NCBI GenBank assembly: GCA_965262775.1
Contig: CBDHFT010000001.1
Coordinates: forward strand, 248,001 to 312,000
DNA: 64,000 nucleotides
Source of the DNA: JASGCL01 sp965262775
GTDB lineage: Bacteria; Pseudomonadota; Alphaproteobacteria; JASGCL01
Direction: 5' to 3'
The translations under genes were made by a program, and so were the position numbers. Positions within the stretch are counted from its first letter, which is position 1, and each line of letters starts with the position of its first letter. The notes under the pieces are model-generated. The model was given only the letters and a program-made list of their open reading frames with translations, was not told where the DNA came from and made no database searches. Positions 45,253 through 54,088 of this stretch are shown here, piece after piece.

Positions 45253-45892
45253 GCTGTATATTTATCAGGCTTTCGATATTTTGTAAAACAAAAGGGTAGA
45301 GTTCATGTTCCAGTGCCAATATTTTTTCCGCCAAGGATTGCGCGGTGTCATGGGGCGAAACCTTGACGCTCCATTGCGCCAGCAAGGGCCCCGAATCCAA
45401 TGTTTCATCAACCACATGCACCGAACAACCATGTTCGGTATCGCCATTGTCGATGGCGCGTTGGTGGGTGTTTAAACCGCGATATTTTGGCAACAAGGAT
45501 GGATGGATATTGATGATACGATTTTTAAATTGCGCCACAAAATCCTTTGACAATATGCGCATAAAACCCGCCAACAAAATATAATAAATATTTTCTTGGG
45601 TTATCAATGCTTGCAATTTTTTTTCTGCCGCTTCTTTGCCGCCGCTGTAATCAAGCAAGGTGATGGGGATGCCATGGTCGCGGGCATGTTGCAACCCCAC
45701 GGCTTCGGGGTTGTCGCTGGCCACCGCAATGATTTGATGGTGCGGGTTGTTTTTCAAATGTTGCGCCAGGGCAAGGAAATTACTACCCCGCCCCGACAGC
45801 AACACCATGATACGGGTTTTGTCGGGTGCTTGGTTGGGTGTTTTGTCGGGCATTTTATCTATCACGGGTGGGGGAATGTCGCGTGAAGACAT
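45242..45892 (-). CDS. purN: Phosphoribosylglycinamide formyltransferase
   Basis: Adds the formyl group of 10-formyl-THF to GAR in purine synthesis. The 216-aa protein has VLLSGRGSNFLAL, the catalytic NIHPSLLPKYRGLNTHQRAI and a TEHGCSVHVVDETLDSGP block. The first 25 residues are non-conserved, so the start may be internal. Its cofactor is the product of fhs at 0.6 kb. Confidence 0.95.
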   Translation of the reverse strand: MSSRDIPPPVIDKMPDKTPNQAPDKTRIMVLLSGRGSNFLALAQHLKNNPHHQIIAVASDNPEAVGLQHARDHGIPITLLDYSGGKEAAEKKLQALITQENIYYILLAGFMRILSKDFVAQFKNRIINIHPSLLPKYRGLNTHQRAIDNGDTEHGCSVHVVDETLDSGPLLAQWSVKVSPHDTAQSLAEKILALEHELYPFVLQNIESLINIQHEK

Positions 45893-45907
45893 GGGCCATC
45901 ATCACCA

Positions 45908-46966
45908 TTATTCTATCACCACCGCGGGGGATTCGGCGGTTTTTCTTGCCATGATGCTACCCAGGCTTATCACCTTCTCGCCACGCTTTTGTAATTTTTC
46001 TTTTACGCTGGCTTCTTTGTCGGGCTTAACAATCATGACCATACCTATGCCGCAATTGAAACTGCGGAACATATCGTTATCGCTTATTTTGCCCAATGAT
46101 TGTATCCACGAAAACCTTTCGGGCATGACCCACGATGCTTTATCGATATGCGCCATCAAATTTTTATCAAACACCCGCGGTATATTTTCTAACAACCCGC
46201 CACCCGTAATATGGGCGGCCGCGCTTATATCCATCGCAACATCATCGAATATTTTTTTATAAATACGGGTGGGGGTCAGCAAGTCCATCCCCAAATTGTT
46301 GGCGGTGGTTTGATAGGGCGCGGAGGCGTTATCATCAATTTTATTTTCTTTTAACAAATGCCTTATTAAACTGAAGCCATTGCTATGAAACCCCGACGAG
46401 CAAAGCCCCAACAATTTATCACCCGCCGCGGGTTTGGTGCGGTTGTCATAATCGGCGCGTTCGACCGCACCCACCACAAAACCCGCCAGGTCCAATTTAC
46501 CACCGTCATAGAATCCTGGCATCTCCGCCGTTTCGCCACCGACCAGGGGGCAGTCAGCCTCGACGCAGGCGGCGACGATGCTGGCCATCAATTTTTTTGA
46601 AATGGCGGGGTCCAATTTCCCCGTGGCATAGTAATCCAAAAAAGCCAAGGGCTTCGCCCCCAGCACCAAAATATCATTCACCGCCATGGCCACCAAATCG
46701 AAACCAATGCCGTCAAAATATTGGTGGCGCAATGCCAATTCCAATTTTGTGCCAACCCCATCGCAAGACAACATAAGCATGGGGTCGCGAAACCCTGTTT
46801 TCGCCATATCAATCACCGCGGCAAACCCACCGATGCCCGACCGTAAAAAAGGTTGGTGGGTTTTTTGCGCCATAACGGCGATATCATGCGCCATATCGTT
46901 CCCCGCGGTTATATCAACCCCTGCACGGCTGTAGGCATCGGGGGCAAGGGGGGGGCGGGCAGTCAT
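45908..46966 (-). CDS. purM: Phosphoribosylformylglycinamidine cyclo-ligase
   Basis: AIR synthetase, an ATP-grasp-like purine enzyme closing the imidazole ring. The 352-aa protein has RAGVDITAGNDMAHDI, the family's LRSGIGGFAAVIDM and the DGVGTKLELA metal/ATP block. It is followed by purN 15 bases later. The divergent hdaA gene lies across a 187-base spacer, a layout common in alphaproteobacteria. Confidence 0.96.
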   Translation of the reverse strand: MTARPPLAPDAYSRAGVDITAGNDMAHDIAVMAQKTHQPFLRSGIGGFAAVIDMAKTGFRDPMLMLSCDGVGTKLELALRHQYFDGIGFDLVAMAVNDILVLGAKPLAFLDYYATGKLDPAISKKLMASIVAACVEADCPLVGGETAEMPGFYDGGKLDLAGFVVGAVERADYDNRTKPAAGDKLLGLCSSGFHSNGFSLIRHLLKENKIDDNASAPYQTTANNLGMDLLTPTRIYKKIFDDVAMDISAAAHITGGGLLENIPRVFDKNLMAHIDKASWVMPERFSWIQSLGKISDNDMFRSFNCGIGMVMIVKPDKEASVKEKLQKRGEKVISLGSIMARKTAESPAVVIE

Positions 46967-47153
46967 GGTTATGTTACGAATGATTGTTAATACTTATGCT
47001 TGATTGATAAAATGATTCTTTTGAAAAGAAAATGGTTTTTTGTTAGACAATAATAAATTTTACTAGGTAAGGTTATAGCAAACGCCAACTTCTTTCTTAG
47101 GCTTTATCACAAAACGCTTCGGCAAACATCTTTTATATAAATTCTTTAGCAAC

Positions 47154-47891
47154 ATGGCAAAAAAAAATCTATCAACCACGCACCAATTATTGTTAGAGCT
47201 CCCCAAGAAGCCTGGTTGGCATCATTTGCCATTGGTGGTGTCGGCGGCTAATCAAAAAACAATTGCTGTCTTGCAACAGCCCCATCAATGGCAAGATGGT
47301 ATTTTGGCATTGACGGGCGACCAAGGTTCGGGGAAAAGTTTTATGGCTTGGTATTTGTTTGCCAAGCAATCGCACCATGGCCTGTTGATAGAAAATAACA
47401 ACATGGATTGGACCACCAACCGCGCCCTGACCCCACAGCATGTTATTATTTGGGATAATGTGGATGAAAACCTTGCCAATCTTTCGCAACTTGACGCCGA
47501 ACAATTATGCCATTTTTTTAATCAAAGCAAAGAATCGCGGCCCAAACTCTTGTTGCTTACCCAACAACCGCTGCCGCAAATATTGCAATCGCAACGCGGT
47601 AAAATATTGCCCGATGTCATATCGCGCCTGTCGCTGGTTGCTAGCCTGCATTTGCTCGCTGACGAGGCGGGCCTACATGCCCAAGCCCTAGGGTTTTTTG
47701 CCGAACGGCAAATTGCTATCGATGACAAAACCGTGCAAAGCCTGTTGCGCCATGGGCCGCGCGACCATCGCGCCCTTTACCAACTTTTGTCAAAACTTGA
47801 TGAATATTCACTGCAAACAAAAAAGCCCATTGGACCAAAAATGATTCAGCAATGGTTGCAAGCCGACGCCGAAAAAATGGCGACCGATTAA
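47154..47891 (+). CDS. hdaA: HdaA/Hda-like DnaA-related protein
   Basis: A 245-aa DnaA-type AAA+ protein without the DNA-binding domain of DnaA. It has a leading QLLLELPKKP segment that resembles the clamp-binding peptide of Hda, a P-loop GDQGSGKS, and VIIWDNVDEN as Walker B. Hda proteins dock on the sliding clamp and switch off DnaA by promoting ATP hydrolysis. The P-loop neighbourhood and arginine finger region (DVISRLSL) look conserved. TATATAA at 47134-47140 may be the -10 box. Confidence 0.82.
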   Translation: MAKKNLSTTHQLLLELPKKPGWHHLPLVVSAANQKTIAVLQQPHQWQDGILALTGDQGSGKSFMAWYLFAKQSHHGLLIENNNMDWTTNRALTPQHVIIWDNVDENLANLSQLDAEQLCHFFNQSKESRPKLLLLTQQPLPQILQSQRGKILPDVISRLSLVASLHLLADEAGLHAQALGFFAERQIAIDDKTVQSLLRHGPRDHRALYQLLSKLDEYSLQTKKPIGPKMIQQWLQADAEKMATD

Positions 47892-47898
47892 ACAGCGG

Positions 47899-48369
47899 TT
47901 AGATTTGGCTCAACACATATTCGGCCGAGGAAACTTTATATTCGCCAGGCCCTTCAACAAATAAATGGCTGACCCTATGCCCGTCGAGCACCATGGCATA
48001 ACGTTCGGAACGAAGCCCAAGCCCCGCCGCAACCAGGTCCAGCACCAAGCCCCATTTTGTTGTCAACTTGCAAGATCCATCGGCTATCATGGTGATTTTG
48101 CCCGCCGATTCTTGCGATTTTTCCCAAGCCTGCATGACGAAAATATCATTAACCGACAGGCATATAATTTTATCAACCCCCTTGTTGCGCAACGCCGCTT
48201 CATTTTTTACATAACTGGGCAGGTGTTTCACGGCGCATGTCGGGGTGAAGGCGCCAGGCACCGCAAACAAAACAGTGCGTTTGCCCAAAATATCGTGCAA
48301 CGCGGTCAGGCCTTCCTTGCCCACCACCATGACATTGTCATTACCAATTTCATCGCCAACTTTTATCAT
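47899..48369 (-). CDS. Peroxiredoxin (Prx5-type)
   Basis: A 156-aa atypical peroxiredoxin that reduces peroxides. The peroxidatic Cys sits in FAVPGAFTPTCAVKHLPSY, with Thr four residues earlier in the standard TPxC layout, and CLSVNDIFVMQAW and GLGLRSERYAMVLD are family blocks. Only one other cysteine near the body is seen, so resolution probably uses glutathione or another thiol. It ends seven bases after hdaA, convergently. Confidence 0.92.
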   Translation of the reverse strand: MIKVGDEIGNDNVMVVGKEGLTALHDILGKRTVLFAVPGAFTPTCAVKHLPSYVKNEAALRNKGVDKIICLSVNDIFVMQAWEKSQESAGKITMIADGSCKLTTKWGLVLDLVAAGLGLRSERYAMVLDGHRVSHLFVEGPGEYKVSSAEYVLSQI

Positions 48370-48448
48370 GATATTTATTCCTTCATTTTTATTATATGAT
48401 TATTTTTTACTTTTTCTTATTGGTTATTTCTAAGCCAATTGTTTTTTG

Positions 48449-49033
48449 ATGCTAACAGGTTTATTATCAAAAAACAAAACAAAAGTAAGAAATGATGAAA
48501 GCCAAATACCTGTGGAAAAAACTATTGCTGCACCAAAAACCTTAACCATAACCCCCCTAGCCATTGGGCGGGGCGGCGTGGGGGTGAAAAAGGGGGAGGG
48601 GGATGGTATAACCCCGCTGGGCGATTTTAAAATAACCGAAGTATTATACCGTGCCGATAAAATAGCCAAACCATCCACCAACTTGCCCTGTCATGCCATC
48701 GACCAACAGGATATTTGGGTCGACGACCCATTGTCGCCCGCTTATAACCAAAAATTACGAACAGCCAATTATCAATTCTCTCACGAAAAATTATGGCGCG
48801 CCGATGATATTTACAACCTTATCGCGGTGCTGGATTACAACATGAACCCCGTTGTGCGCGGCAAGGGTAGTGCTATTTTTATTCATTTGGCGCGTAAAAT
48901 AAACGATACCGATTTTGCCGCGACCGAGGGTTGCCTTGCCCTTGATAAGGATGATTTGTATAAATTGTTAAGGCAGGCCCATCGCGACAGCGTGGTTCGT
49001 ATTGCGCGCGATGGTTTTTACCTCCTATCCTGA
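48449..49033 (+). CDS. L,D-transpeptidase (YkuD) family protein
   Basis: A protein of about 194 aa with the YkuD catalytic core: IFIHLARK holds the His and TEGCLALDKDDL the nucleophilic Cys in the S/T-x-G-C motif. The N-terminal part has IGRGGVG and GDGITPLGDFKITEVLYR, as in the family. No signal peptide is visible in this start, so export is uncertain; it could also be a cytoplasmic relative of the type found in several alphaproteobacteria. ATG 48449 is preferred over TTG 48446. Confidence 0.85.
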   Translation: MLTGLLSKNKTKVRNDESQIPVEKTIAAPKTLTITPLAIGRGGVGVKKGEGDGITPLGDFKITEVLYRADKIAKPSTNLPCHAIDQQDIWVDDPLSPAYNQKLRTANYQFSHEKLWRADDIYNLIAVLDYNMNPVVRGKGSAIFIHLARKINDTDFAATEGCLALDKDDLYKLLRQAHRDSVVRIARDGFYLLS

Positions 49034-49082
49034 TTATTCCCTTGCTATGGTAATATTACCGCATGCCCCTCGCTTAACCACT

Positions 49083-49110
49083 TGACAACAACCCTTTTTT
49101 ACGCGATAGA
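49083..49110 (+). promoter_or_regulatory. Candidate promoter of rpmJ, near-leaderless
   Basis: A perfect TTGACA (49083-49088) and GATAGA (49105-49110) are 16 bases apart, and the ATG of rpmJ follows seven bases later. There is no Shine-Dalgarno sequence before the ATG. Confidence 0.5.
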
Positions 49111-49117
49111 AATAATT

Positions 49118-49246
49118 ATGAAAGTTACATCATCACTCAAAACACTTCGCAATCGCGATAAAGATTGCCAATTGGTGAAACGCCGTGGGCGCATCTACAT
49201 TATTAATAAAAAGAACCCACGCTACAAAGCCCGCCAAGGTTATTAA
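49118..49246 (+). CDS. rpmJ: Ribosomal protein bL36
   Basis: A 42-residue gene too short for many gene finders. The protein starts MKVTSSLKTLRNRDKDCQ, continues with the basic VKRRGRIYIINKKNPRYKARQG and ends in GY. This is the alphaproteobacterial form of L36. The form with several zinc-binding cysteines is not present; only one Cys remains, as in zinc-free variants. It has its own strong TTGACA promoter and is not in a ribosomal-protein operon. Confidence 0.95.
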   Translation: MKVTSSLKTLRNRDKDCQLVKRRGRIYIINKKNPRYKARQGY

Positions 49247-49314
49247 AACTGGGTCTTCATTCCGTTGTCATAACTGGGATTATTAAATCTAACTGTTAAT
49301 TTATATTGTGCCTT

Positions 49315-49350
49315 ACCAGGTGGGGCTTAGGCTATTCCTGGCGACTTTTT
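49315..49350 (+). terminator. Weak terminator candidate after rpmJ
   Basis: CCAGG (49315-49319) and CCTGG (49336-49340) can pair over a 16-base loop, and a T6 run follows at 49345-49350. The stem is short. The rest of the 215-base gap before hldD shows no gene; an RNA gene was considered but no known fold fits. Confidence 0.35.
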
Positions 49351-49461
49351 TCTCTTTAAAGTTTTATGGGCGGTTATGATATGACCATGGTGGGTATTAT
49401 ACCTATATTACAATTATACATGGGGTTTGGTTTGTAAAAAATTTCATGTTATAGCCAAACC

Positions 49462-50679
49462 ATGAACCCAAATCTCGCTTCCCACCCGCTCAATATTTAT
49501 TTACCCCAACCTATTGCCTGGCAAAAAACAACAGGCTTGGTGGTTATCACGGGGGGGTTGGGTTTTATTGGTTCCTGCCTTGCCAATTTTTTTATGCTGG
49601 CGGGGCAACCAATATTAATTGTGGATGACGCCACGCCCGAGAAATTATTAAACATCACCAGCCTGGAACCGCCATACTTGCTTTCGCAGGCCGCGATTAA
49701 ACGCCCACCCACCACACCGCCGATTATTTCGCCCGATGAATTTTTAAACCTAAGGCGGGCGCATTACGAAGGGCAGAATATCGCGGCCATCATCCATTTG
49801 GGGGCGATAAGCGACACGCGTAGCAAAGATGAAGATAGGGTTTTCGAAAAAAATACCGATTTCAGCGAAGCCCTGTGGTATAAGGCAGCCGAATGGGGCG
49901 TGCCTTTTATCTATGCTTCCAGCGCCGCCACCTATGGCGATGGTTCGGCGGGGTTTAACGAACCAAAAATTTTGGACGATTTAAAAAAATTAAAACCCCT
50001 TAATTTATATGGGTTGTCAAAACAATTATTTGACCTGGTGGCGTTGCACAACAAAGAAAAAGAAAAAAAGCGGATCGTAGAAAGAAAACAAACCAGGGAC
50101 AAATTTGTCCCGCCGTTTTTTGCTGGTTTAAAATTTTTTAATGTCTTTGGGCCAGGCGAATATCATAAGGGCAGCCAAGCATCGGTCATACCGCGATTTT
50201 ATCAACAGGCCATTACTTCGCAAACCATAAGGCTTTTTAAATCCACCCCGCAAGCATTGGCGGAAGGAATCAACAATGGCGAACAGGCGCGTGATTTTGT
50301 TTGGGTGATGGACGCCGTGTGGGTTATTATTTCTTTGCTACAACTTTATCAAAGCAAAAAAACAAGTCGCTACCTTGATAAGGCTTTTTTAAGAAATTCA
50401 TCGGGCATTTTTAATGTTGGCGCTGGCCATGCCTTAAGTTTTAATGAATTGGCATCCTTTATTATCAAACAACTTCCTGCATCGGCGGGTGATGCAACGA
50501 TTAATTATATCGACACCCCGCTTGACCTGCAAAGCCATTATCAACATCATACTTGCGCTAGCATTAGCAACCTGCAACAATTGATAAATTTTGTGCCAAC
50601 CGATATTGACAAGGCGGTTGGTTTTTATATCAACGATTTTCTTAAACCCGCGGTCGCCATCCATAAAAAAATATCCTAG
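49462..50679 (+). CDS. hldD: ADP-L-glycero-D-manno-heptose 6-epimerase
   Basis: An SDR-type epimerase that makes the heptose for the LPS core. Features: NAD-binding GGLGFIGSCLANFF, the YASSAATYGDGSAGF block, the catalytic YGLSK, and NVFGPGEYHKGSQASV, which is typical of HldD. It is about 405 aa, some 80 longer than usual because of a 28-residue N-terminus and a charged insertion (about residues 195-210). It is the only core-heptose gene in the window. Confidence 0.9.
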   Translation: MNPNLASHPLNIYLPQPIAWQKTTGLVVITGGLGFIGSCLANFFMLAGQPILIVDDATPEKLLNITSLEPPYLLSQAAIKRPPTTPPIISPDEFLNLRRAHYEGQNIAAIIHLGAISDTRSKDEDRVFEKNTDFSEALWYKAAEWGVPFIYASSAATYGDGSAGFNEPKILDDLKKLKPLNLYGLSKQLFDLVALHNKEKEKKRIVERKQTRDKFVPPFFAGLKFFNVFGPGEYHKGSQASVIPRFYQQAITSQTIRLFKSTPQALAEGINNGEQARDFVWVMDAVWVIISLLQLYQSKKTSRYLDKAFLRNSSGIFNVGAGHALSFNELASFIIKQLPASAGDATINYIDTPLDLQSHYQHHTCASISNLQQLINFVPTDIDKAVGFYINDFLKPAVAIHKKIS

Positions 50680-50701
50680 ATTTTATTTTTTTTATTTTCT
50701 C

Positions 50702-51568
50702 ATGCCCTACATCCATCATCTACAACCCATTGCTTTTCATATCGGCAATTGGCCTGTGCATTGGTATGGTTTGGCTTACATGGTTGGGTTTTTATTTTGC
50801 CGTTATTGGATAGCGCGTTGTTATAACCTCGCCATGCCCGCAAAAAAAACGCTTGGCAATTTGCCGCACCCCACACCCCTTACTAGCAAAGATTGGGATG
50901 ATTTTTTGCTTTATGGTATTTTGGCGACGCTGGTTGGCGGGCGGCTTGGTTTTATATTATTATACCATGCTGGTTATTTTTTAACCTTGCCCCCCGACCA
51001 ATGGTGGCAATGGTTGGCGGTATGGCAAGGGGGCATGGCGTTTCATGGCGCGGCGTTGGGTTTGGTGTTTGCCGTCATTATATTTTGTCGGCGCAAAAAA
51101 ATTAATCGCTGGTTCTTCGCTGATAGTTTTGTGCGGGCGGTGCCCTTGGCTTTGTTTTTTGGTCGGGTTGCCAATTTTATCAATGGCGAATTGGTTGGCC
51201 GCCCCATTGCAAGTGCATTTTGGCAACAGAAAATCGGGGTTGTTTTTCCCATGGTTGATGACCAAATTCGCCATGCCAGCCAATTGTATGAAGCATTGTT
51301 TGAAGGGTTGGTTTTATTTTTTTTGTTGCATGTTGTTGCCGAATATAAAAAGCGCGCGCCAAACAAACGGGCACAACAATACCTGCCCCATGGTGTGGTT
51401 TTTTGTTGCTTTCTATTTTTTTACGGCCTGTTCCGCTTTGGTGTTGAATTTTTCCGCACGCCGCAGGACGGCTTCATTGGCTTCGTAACCGCAGGGCAAT
51501 TTTGGTGCGGCGCGATGATGCTAATCGGCGTGGGAATTTATTTTACCCGCGTCGGCAAAAAATTATAA
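50702..51568 (+). CDS. lgt: Prolipoprotein diacylglyceryl transferase
   Basis: An integral membrane enzyme that adds diacylglycerol to the lipobox cysteine of prolipoproteins. It has seven likely transmembrane helices, the early GNWPVHWYGLAYMVGF, GGRLGFILLYH, WQGGMAFHGAALG and the family signature GRVANFINGELVGRPI. ATG 50702 matches the family start; the open frame reaches upstream into hldD. The stop overlaps the convergent darG by six bases. Confidence 0.95.
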   Translation: MPYIHHLQPIAFHIGNWPVHWYGLAYMVGFLFCRYWIARCYNLAMPAKKTLGNLPHPTPLTSKDWDDFLLYGILATLVGGRLGFILLYHAGYFLTLPPDQWWQWLAVWQGGMAFHGAALGLVFAVIIFCRRKKINRWFFADSFVRAVPLALFFGRVANFINGELVGRPIASAFWQQKIGVVFPMVDDQIRHASQLYEALFEGLVLFFLLHVVAEYKKRAPNKRAQQYLPHGVVFCCFLFFYGLFRFGVEFFRTPQDGFIGFVTAGQFWCGAMMLIGVGIYFTRVGKKL

Positions 51569-52621
51569 AGCAAGCCCATGCTCTTGTAGAGTTCCTATAG
51601 CGATTTCTATCGCCTTTGGCTGGAATAACTTTCTTTTTCTTTCGTTCCAGTTATGGATATAATTTATAATTGATGAAGCGTCTTCTGTTTTTGTATCATT
51701 TATTGCCCAATGAACTGACGACAACAATTCCATTCCAAAAGAATCTTCAAACCCATTAATCAAGTTTTTAACTTTTTCAATGTTATCTTTTGTTGACCCT
51801 GCATCTTCTTTTTCTTTTAAGAATTCTAATGCCTTGTCGCTTGCGCCAGGTAATAAATCAATAAGATTATTTGGCTTATCGCCCTCTTCCAGGCCTGTAA
51901 TAAAATGGTTGGATAATGCCCGTAAAACAAACCTTAAATTTTGCGCATAAGGACCAAATTGCTCTTTTTTGAAACGCAAATGCAAAGGCTCGCCAAATAC
52001 TTGCATGAAATACATTAATTTTTGTATTTCTAACAATGAGATAGCCTCATCTAATAATCCTTTTAAATAGGAATCCATTAATAAAATTAAAGACGCCCTG
52101 CCTGGGGTAAGCTGGCCAGCCTTAACATCGTGCTGAGGTTTAAATTTATTATCTTCTAACAATTTATTTGGTTCATACAATATAACTTCAATATTGTTAT
52201 GCAATTTTTTAAAAGATTGCTCTATTAATAATTTTACCTCTTGCCAATTTAATCCGCCCAAGCCACAACCCAATGGTGGTATAGCAATAGATTGAATCTT
52301 ATATTCTTCAACCACGTTTATCAAATCTTGCAAGCCATCTTTAATATATTCTATTTTGCTATTACCCCGCCAATGAACTTTGGTTGGAAAATTAATAATA
52401 TATTTGGGATTAAAAATATTTTTTGTTTCATAAACAAACATCTTGCCCGTTTGAACTAAACCATCTTTGCAGGCTTTCTCATATTGCTTAAAATTATCAG
52501 GATATTTTTCTTTAAACGCCAAAGCAACGCCGCGCCCCATAACGCCAACGCAGTTAACGCTGTTAACCAAGGCTTCGGCATTGGTATCATCTTGAATTTT
52601 TCCTTTTTGTAAAACTATCAT
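51563..52621 (-). CDS. darG: DarG antitoxin: macro-domain DNA ADP-ribosyl glycohydrolase
   Basis: A 352-aa protein whose first 155 residues are a macrodomain. NSVNCVGVMGRGVALAFK binds ADP-ribose, and INFPTKVHW holds K81, aligned with the DarG lysine that attacks the adduct; PPLGCGLGGLNW follows. The remaining about 190 residues are the helical C-terminal domain of DarG, which binds DarT. It starts 13 bases after darT. The gene is AT-rich relative to neighbours. It reverses the DNA ADP-ribosylation made by DarT. Confidence 0.93.
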   Translation of the reverse strand: MIVLQKGKIQDDTNAEALVNSVNCVGVMGRGVALAFKEKYPDNFKQYEKACKDGLVQTGKMFVYETKNIFNPKYIINFPTKVHWRGNSKIEYIKDGLQDLINVVEEYKIQSIAIPPLGCGLGGLNWQEVKLLIEQSFKKLHNNIEVILYEPNKLLEDNKFKPQHDVKAGQLTPGRASLILLMDSYLKGLLDEAISLLEIQKLMYFMQVFGEPLHLRFKKEQFGPYAQNLRFVLRALSNHFITGLEEGDKPNNLIDLLPGASDKALEFLKEKEDAGSTKDNIEKVKNLINGFEDSFGMELLSSVHWAINDTKTEDASSIINYIHNWNERKRKLFQPKAIEIAIGTLQEHGLAL

Positions 52622-52634
52622 ATTTTTATCCTTC

Positions 52635-53255
52635 CTAAGAATACCAATCTCTCTTTATTTCTACAGGAATTCCTTTGCCCTGTAAAACTTTTTCAGCAAT
52701 AATTTTTGTTTTTTCATCGTAGACGGCGATTAAATGTAAGAGTTCTAACGGAAAAAAATTTCTAAATAAAAATTCTGAATATTTTGCCAATCGATTATCA
52801 TTATTATATTCTCTATCAAACTTTGGGGATTGAATGCCATCCCAATTTAATTTATCTAATTTATTTAATTCATCATAAAAAAGTGTTGTATTGGTCCTGG
52901 CGTTGCCATTAGTAAAAAACCACTTATTATCACTAGCCACTATACTACTTAGCTTTGCCACAAAATAAATGGCTTTATGTCGTAAAGATTTCTCTTTCCA
53001 TTCATTTAATAAAGGGTGTTTGTTACAAAAATAAAATGGAACATAATCCCCCACGTTACCATGCTCACCAAGAATACCGTGAGGAATTGCTTTGCTTAAC
53101 CGTGCGTCCTTAATTCCTTTATTCGTATACAAAACGGGCTTCTTATTCTCACCTCGTAATTTTGCATCTGATTTCAAGCCACCATCATTAACAATGCCAG
53201 CCAAATTATCAATATCTGTTAGGTGATAGATATTTATTGTCCCTATATCAATCAT
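52635..53255 (-). CDS. darT: DarT toxin: DNA thymidine ADP-ribosyltransferase (DUF4433)
   Basis: A 206-aa DarT, which adds ADP-ribose to thymidine in single-stranded DNA. Family blocks in order: IYHLTDIDNLAGIV (the NAD-binding His at residue 11), the ARLSKAIPHG region, VGDYVPFYF, NKWFFTNGNART, and KYSEFLFRNFFP with the probable catalytic Glu at 161. It is intact. It has its own promoter inside the 3' end of the puuD-like gene and starts 17 bases after that gene. Together with darG it makes a toxin-antitoxin and phage-defence system. Confidence 0.93.
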   Translation of the reverse strand: MIDIGTINIYHLTDIDNLAGIVNDGGLKSDAKLRGENKKPVLYTNKGIKDARLSKAIPHGILGEHGNVGDYVPFYFCNKHPLLNEWKEKSLRHKAIYFVAKLSSIVASDNKWFFTNGNARTNTTLFYDELNKLDKLNWDGIQSPKFDREYNNDNRLAKYSEFLFRNFFPLELLHLIAVYDEKTKIIAEKVLQGKGIPVEIKRDWYS

Positions 53256-53260
53256 TTTGA

Positions 53261-53289
53261 ATTATGCCAAACTTACAAATGTCGTGCAA
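53261..53289 (-). promoter_or_regulatory. Candidate promoter of darTG, near-leaderless
   Basis: On the minus strand TTGCAC (53289-53284) and CATAAT (53266-53261) are 17 bases apart. The -35 lies in the last codons of the puuD-like gene, and the ATG of darT (53255) follows the -10 by five bases. No Shine-Dalgarno sequence is seen. Confidence 0.45.
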
Positions 53290-54070
53290 ATTCTTGGAAC
53301 AATGTTTTGTTTTGTGGGTCGTCGATGACTATGTCGACTTCGGGGTGCCATTGTAGTGCCAGGAAGAATCCGTCATGGTTAATCGGCGAAAATGCCTCTA
53401 TCACGCCATCATCCGCCACGGCTTCGACTCGCAAATTGCTCGCCAATTTATCAACCCCTTGGCCATGGGCGGAATTAACCAACCATTTTTTCTTGTTGGG
53501 GTCAATCTTGCTGTATATTTTTTCTAACCAACCGCCTGGTTGCACCGTTACGTCATGCACCGCGCGGAATCCATAATTATAACTTTTACCTTTTACATAT
53601 TGATAACGGTGATCCATTTTGCCTGGCAATTCTTCGATATGTTGATGCAATGTCCCGCCCATCGCCACATTTAATTCCTGCGCCCCGCGGCAAATACAAA
53701 GCACGGGTATCTTCCGCTCCATCGCCATTTTTAACATGGGCAGGGTGGTGCTGTCGCGCCTCTTATCTTCAATATTATCTGGTCGCGGCTGTGGGCCGCC
53801 ATAATTATTGGGGTGAACATTGCTGGGCGAACCCGTGAATATCAAACCATCCAATTTTTCAAGCAAGGGCAACATAGCCTCGCCCAACGGGGGAATAAGA
53901 ATGGGCACCGCATTGATGTCGTCACGCTGGCAACAATCCATCACCCGTTGCGAATAACGAAATTTCTCGACCAGCAATTCAACACCATCTATCAAACCAT
54001 AATCTTTGATAAAGCTGTTATCCATCATGTAATTGGTGGTTACACCAACCAGTTTTAATTTTTTTGCCAT
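53273..54070 (-). CDS. puuD: Gamma-glutamyl-gamma-aminobutyrate hydrolase family protein (PuuD-like)
   Basis: A 265-aa class I glutamine-amidotransferase-like hydrolase. The catalytic Cys is in VLCICRGAQELNVAMGG, and the His-Glu in ALQWHPEVDI. In the Puu pathway the enzyme frees GABA from gamma-glutamyl-GABA. The gabD gene 18 bases upstream on the same strand supports a GABA role, although glutamine synthetase-like puuA is not in the window. Confidence 0.85.
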   Translation of the reverse strand: MAKKLKLVGVTTNYMMDNSFIKDYGLIDGVELLVEKFRYSQRVMDCCQRDDINAVPILIPPLGEAMLPLLEKLDGLIFTGSPSNVHPNNYGGPQPRPDNIEDKRRDSTTLPMLKMAMERKIPVLCICRGAQELNVAMGGTLHQHIEELPGKMDHRYQYVKGKSYNYGFRAVHDVTVQPGGWLEKIYSKIDPNKKKWLVNSAHGQGVDKLASNLRVEAVADDGVIEAFSPINHDGFFLALQWHPEVDIVIDDPQNKTLFQEFARHL

Positions 54071-54088
54071 GTAGGTCCCACCCTTTTT

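Noticed and set aside
49247..49461. Possible small RNA (SRP-like or other) after rpmJ
   Set aside because: The conserved SRP loop and other known RNA landmarks were not found; only a weak terminator-like hairpin is visible.
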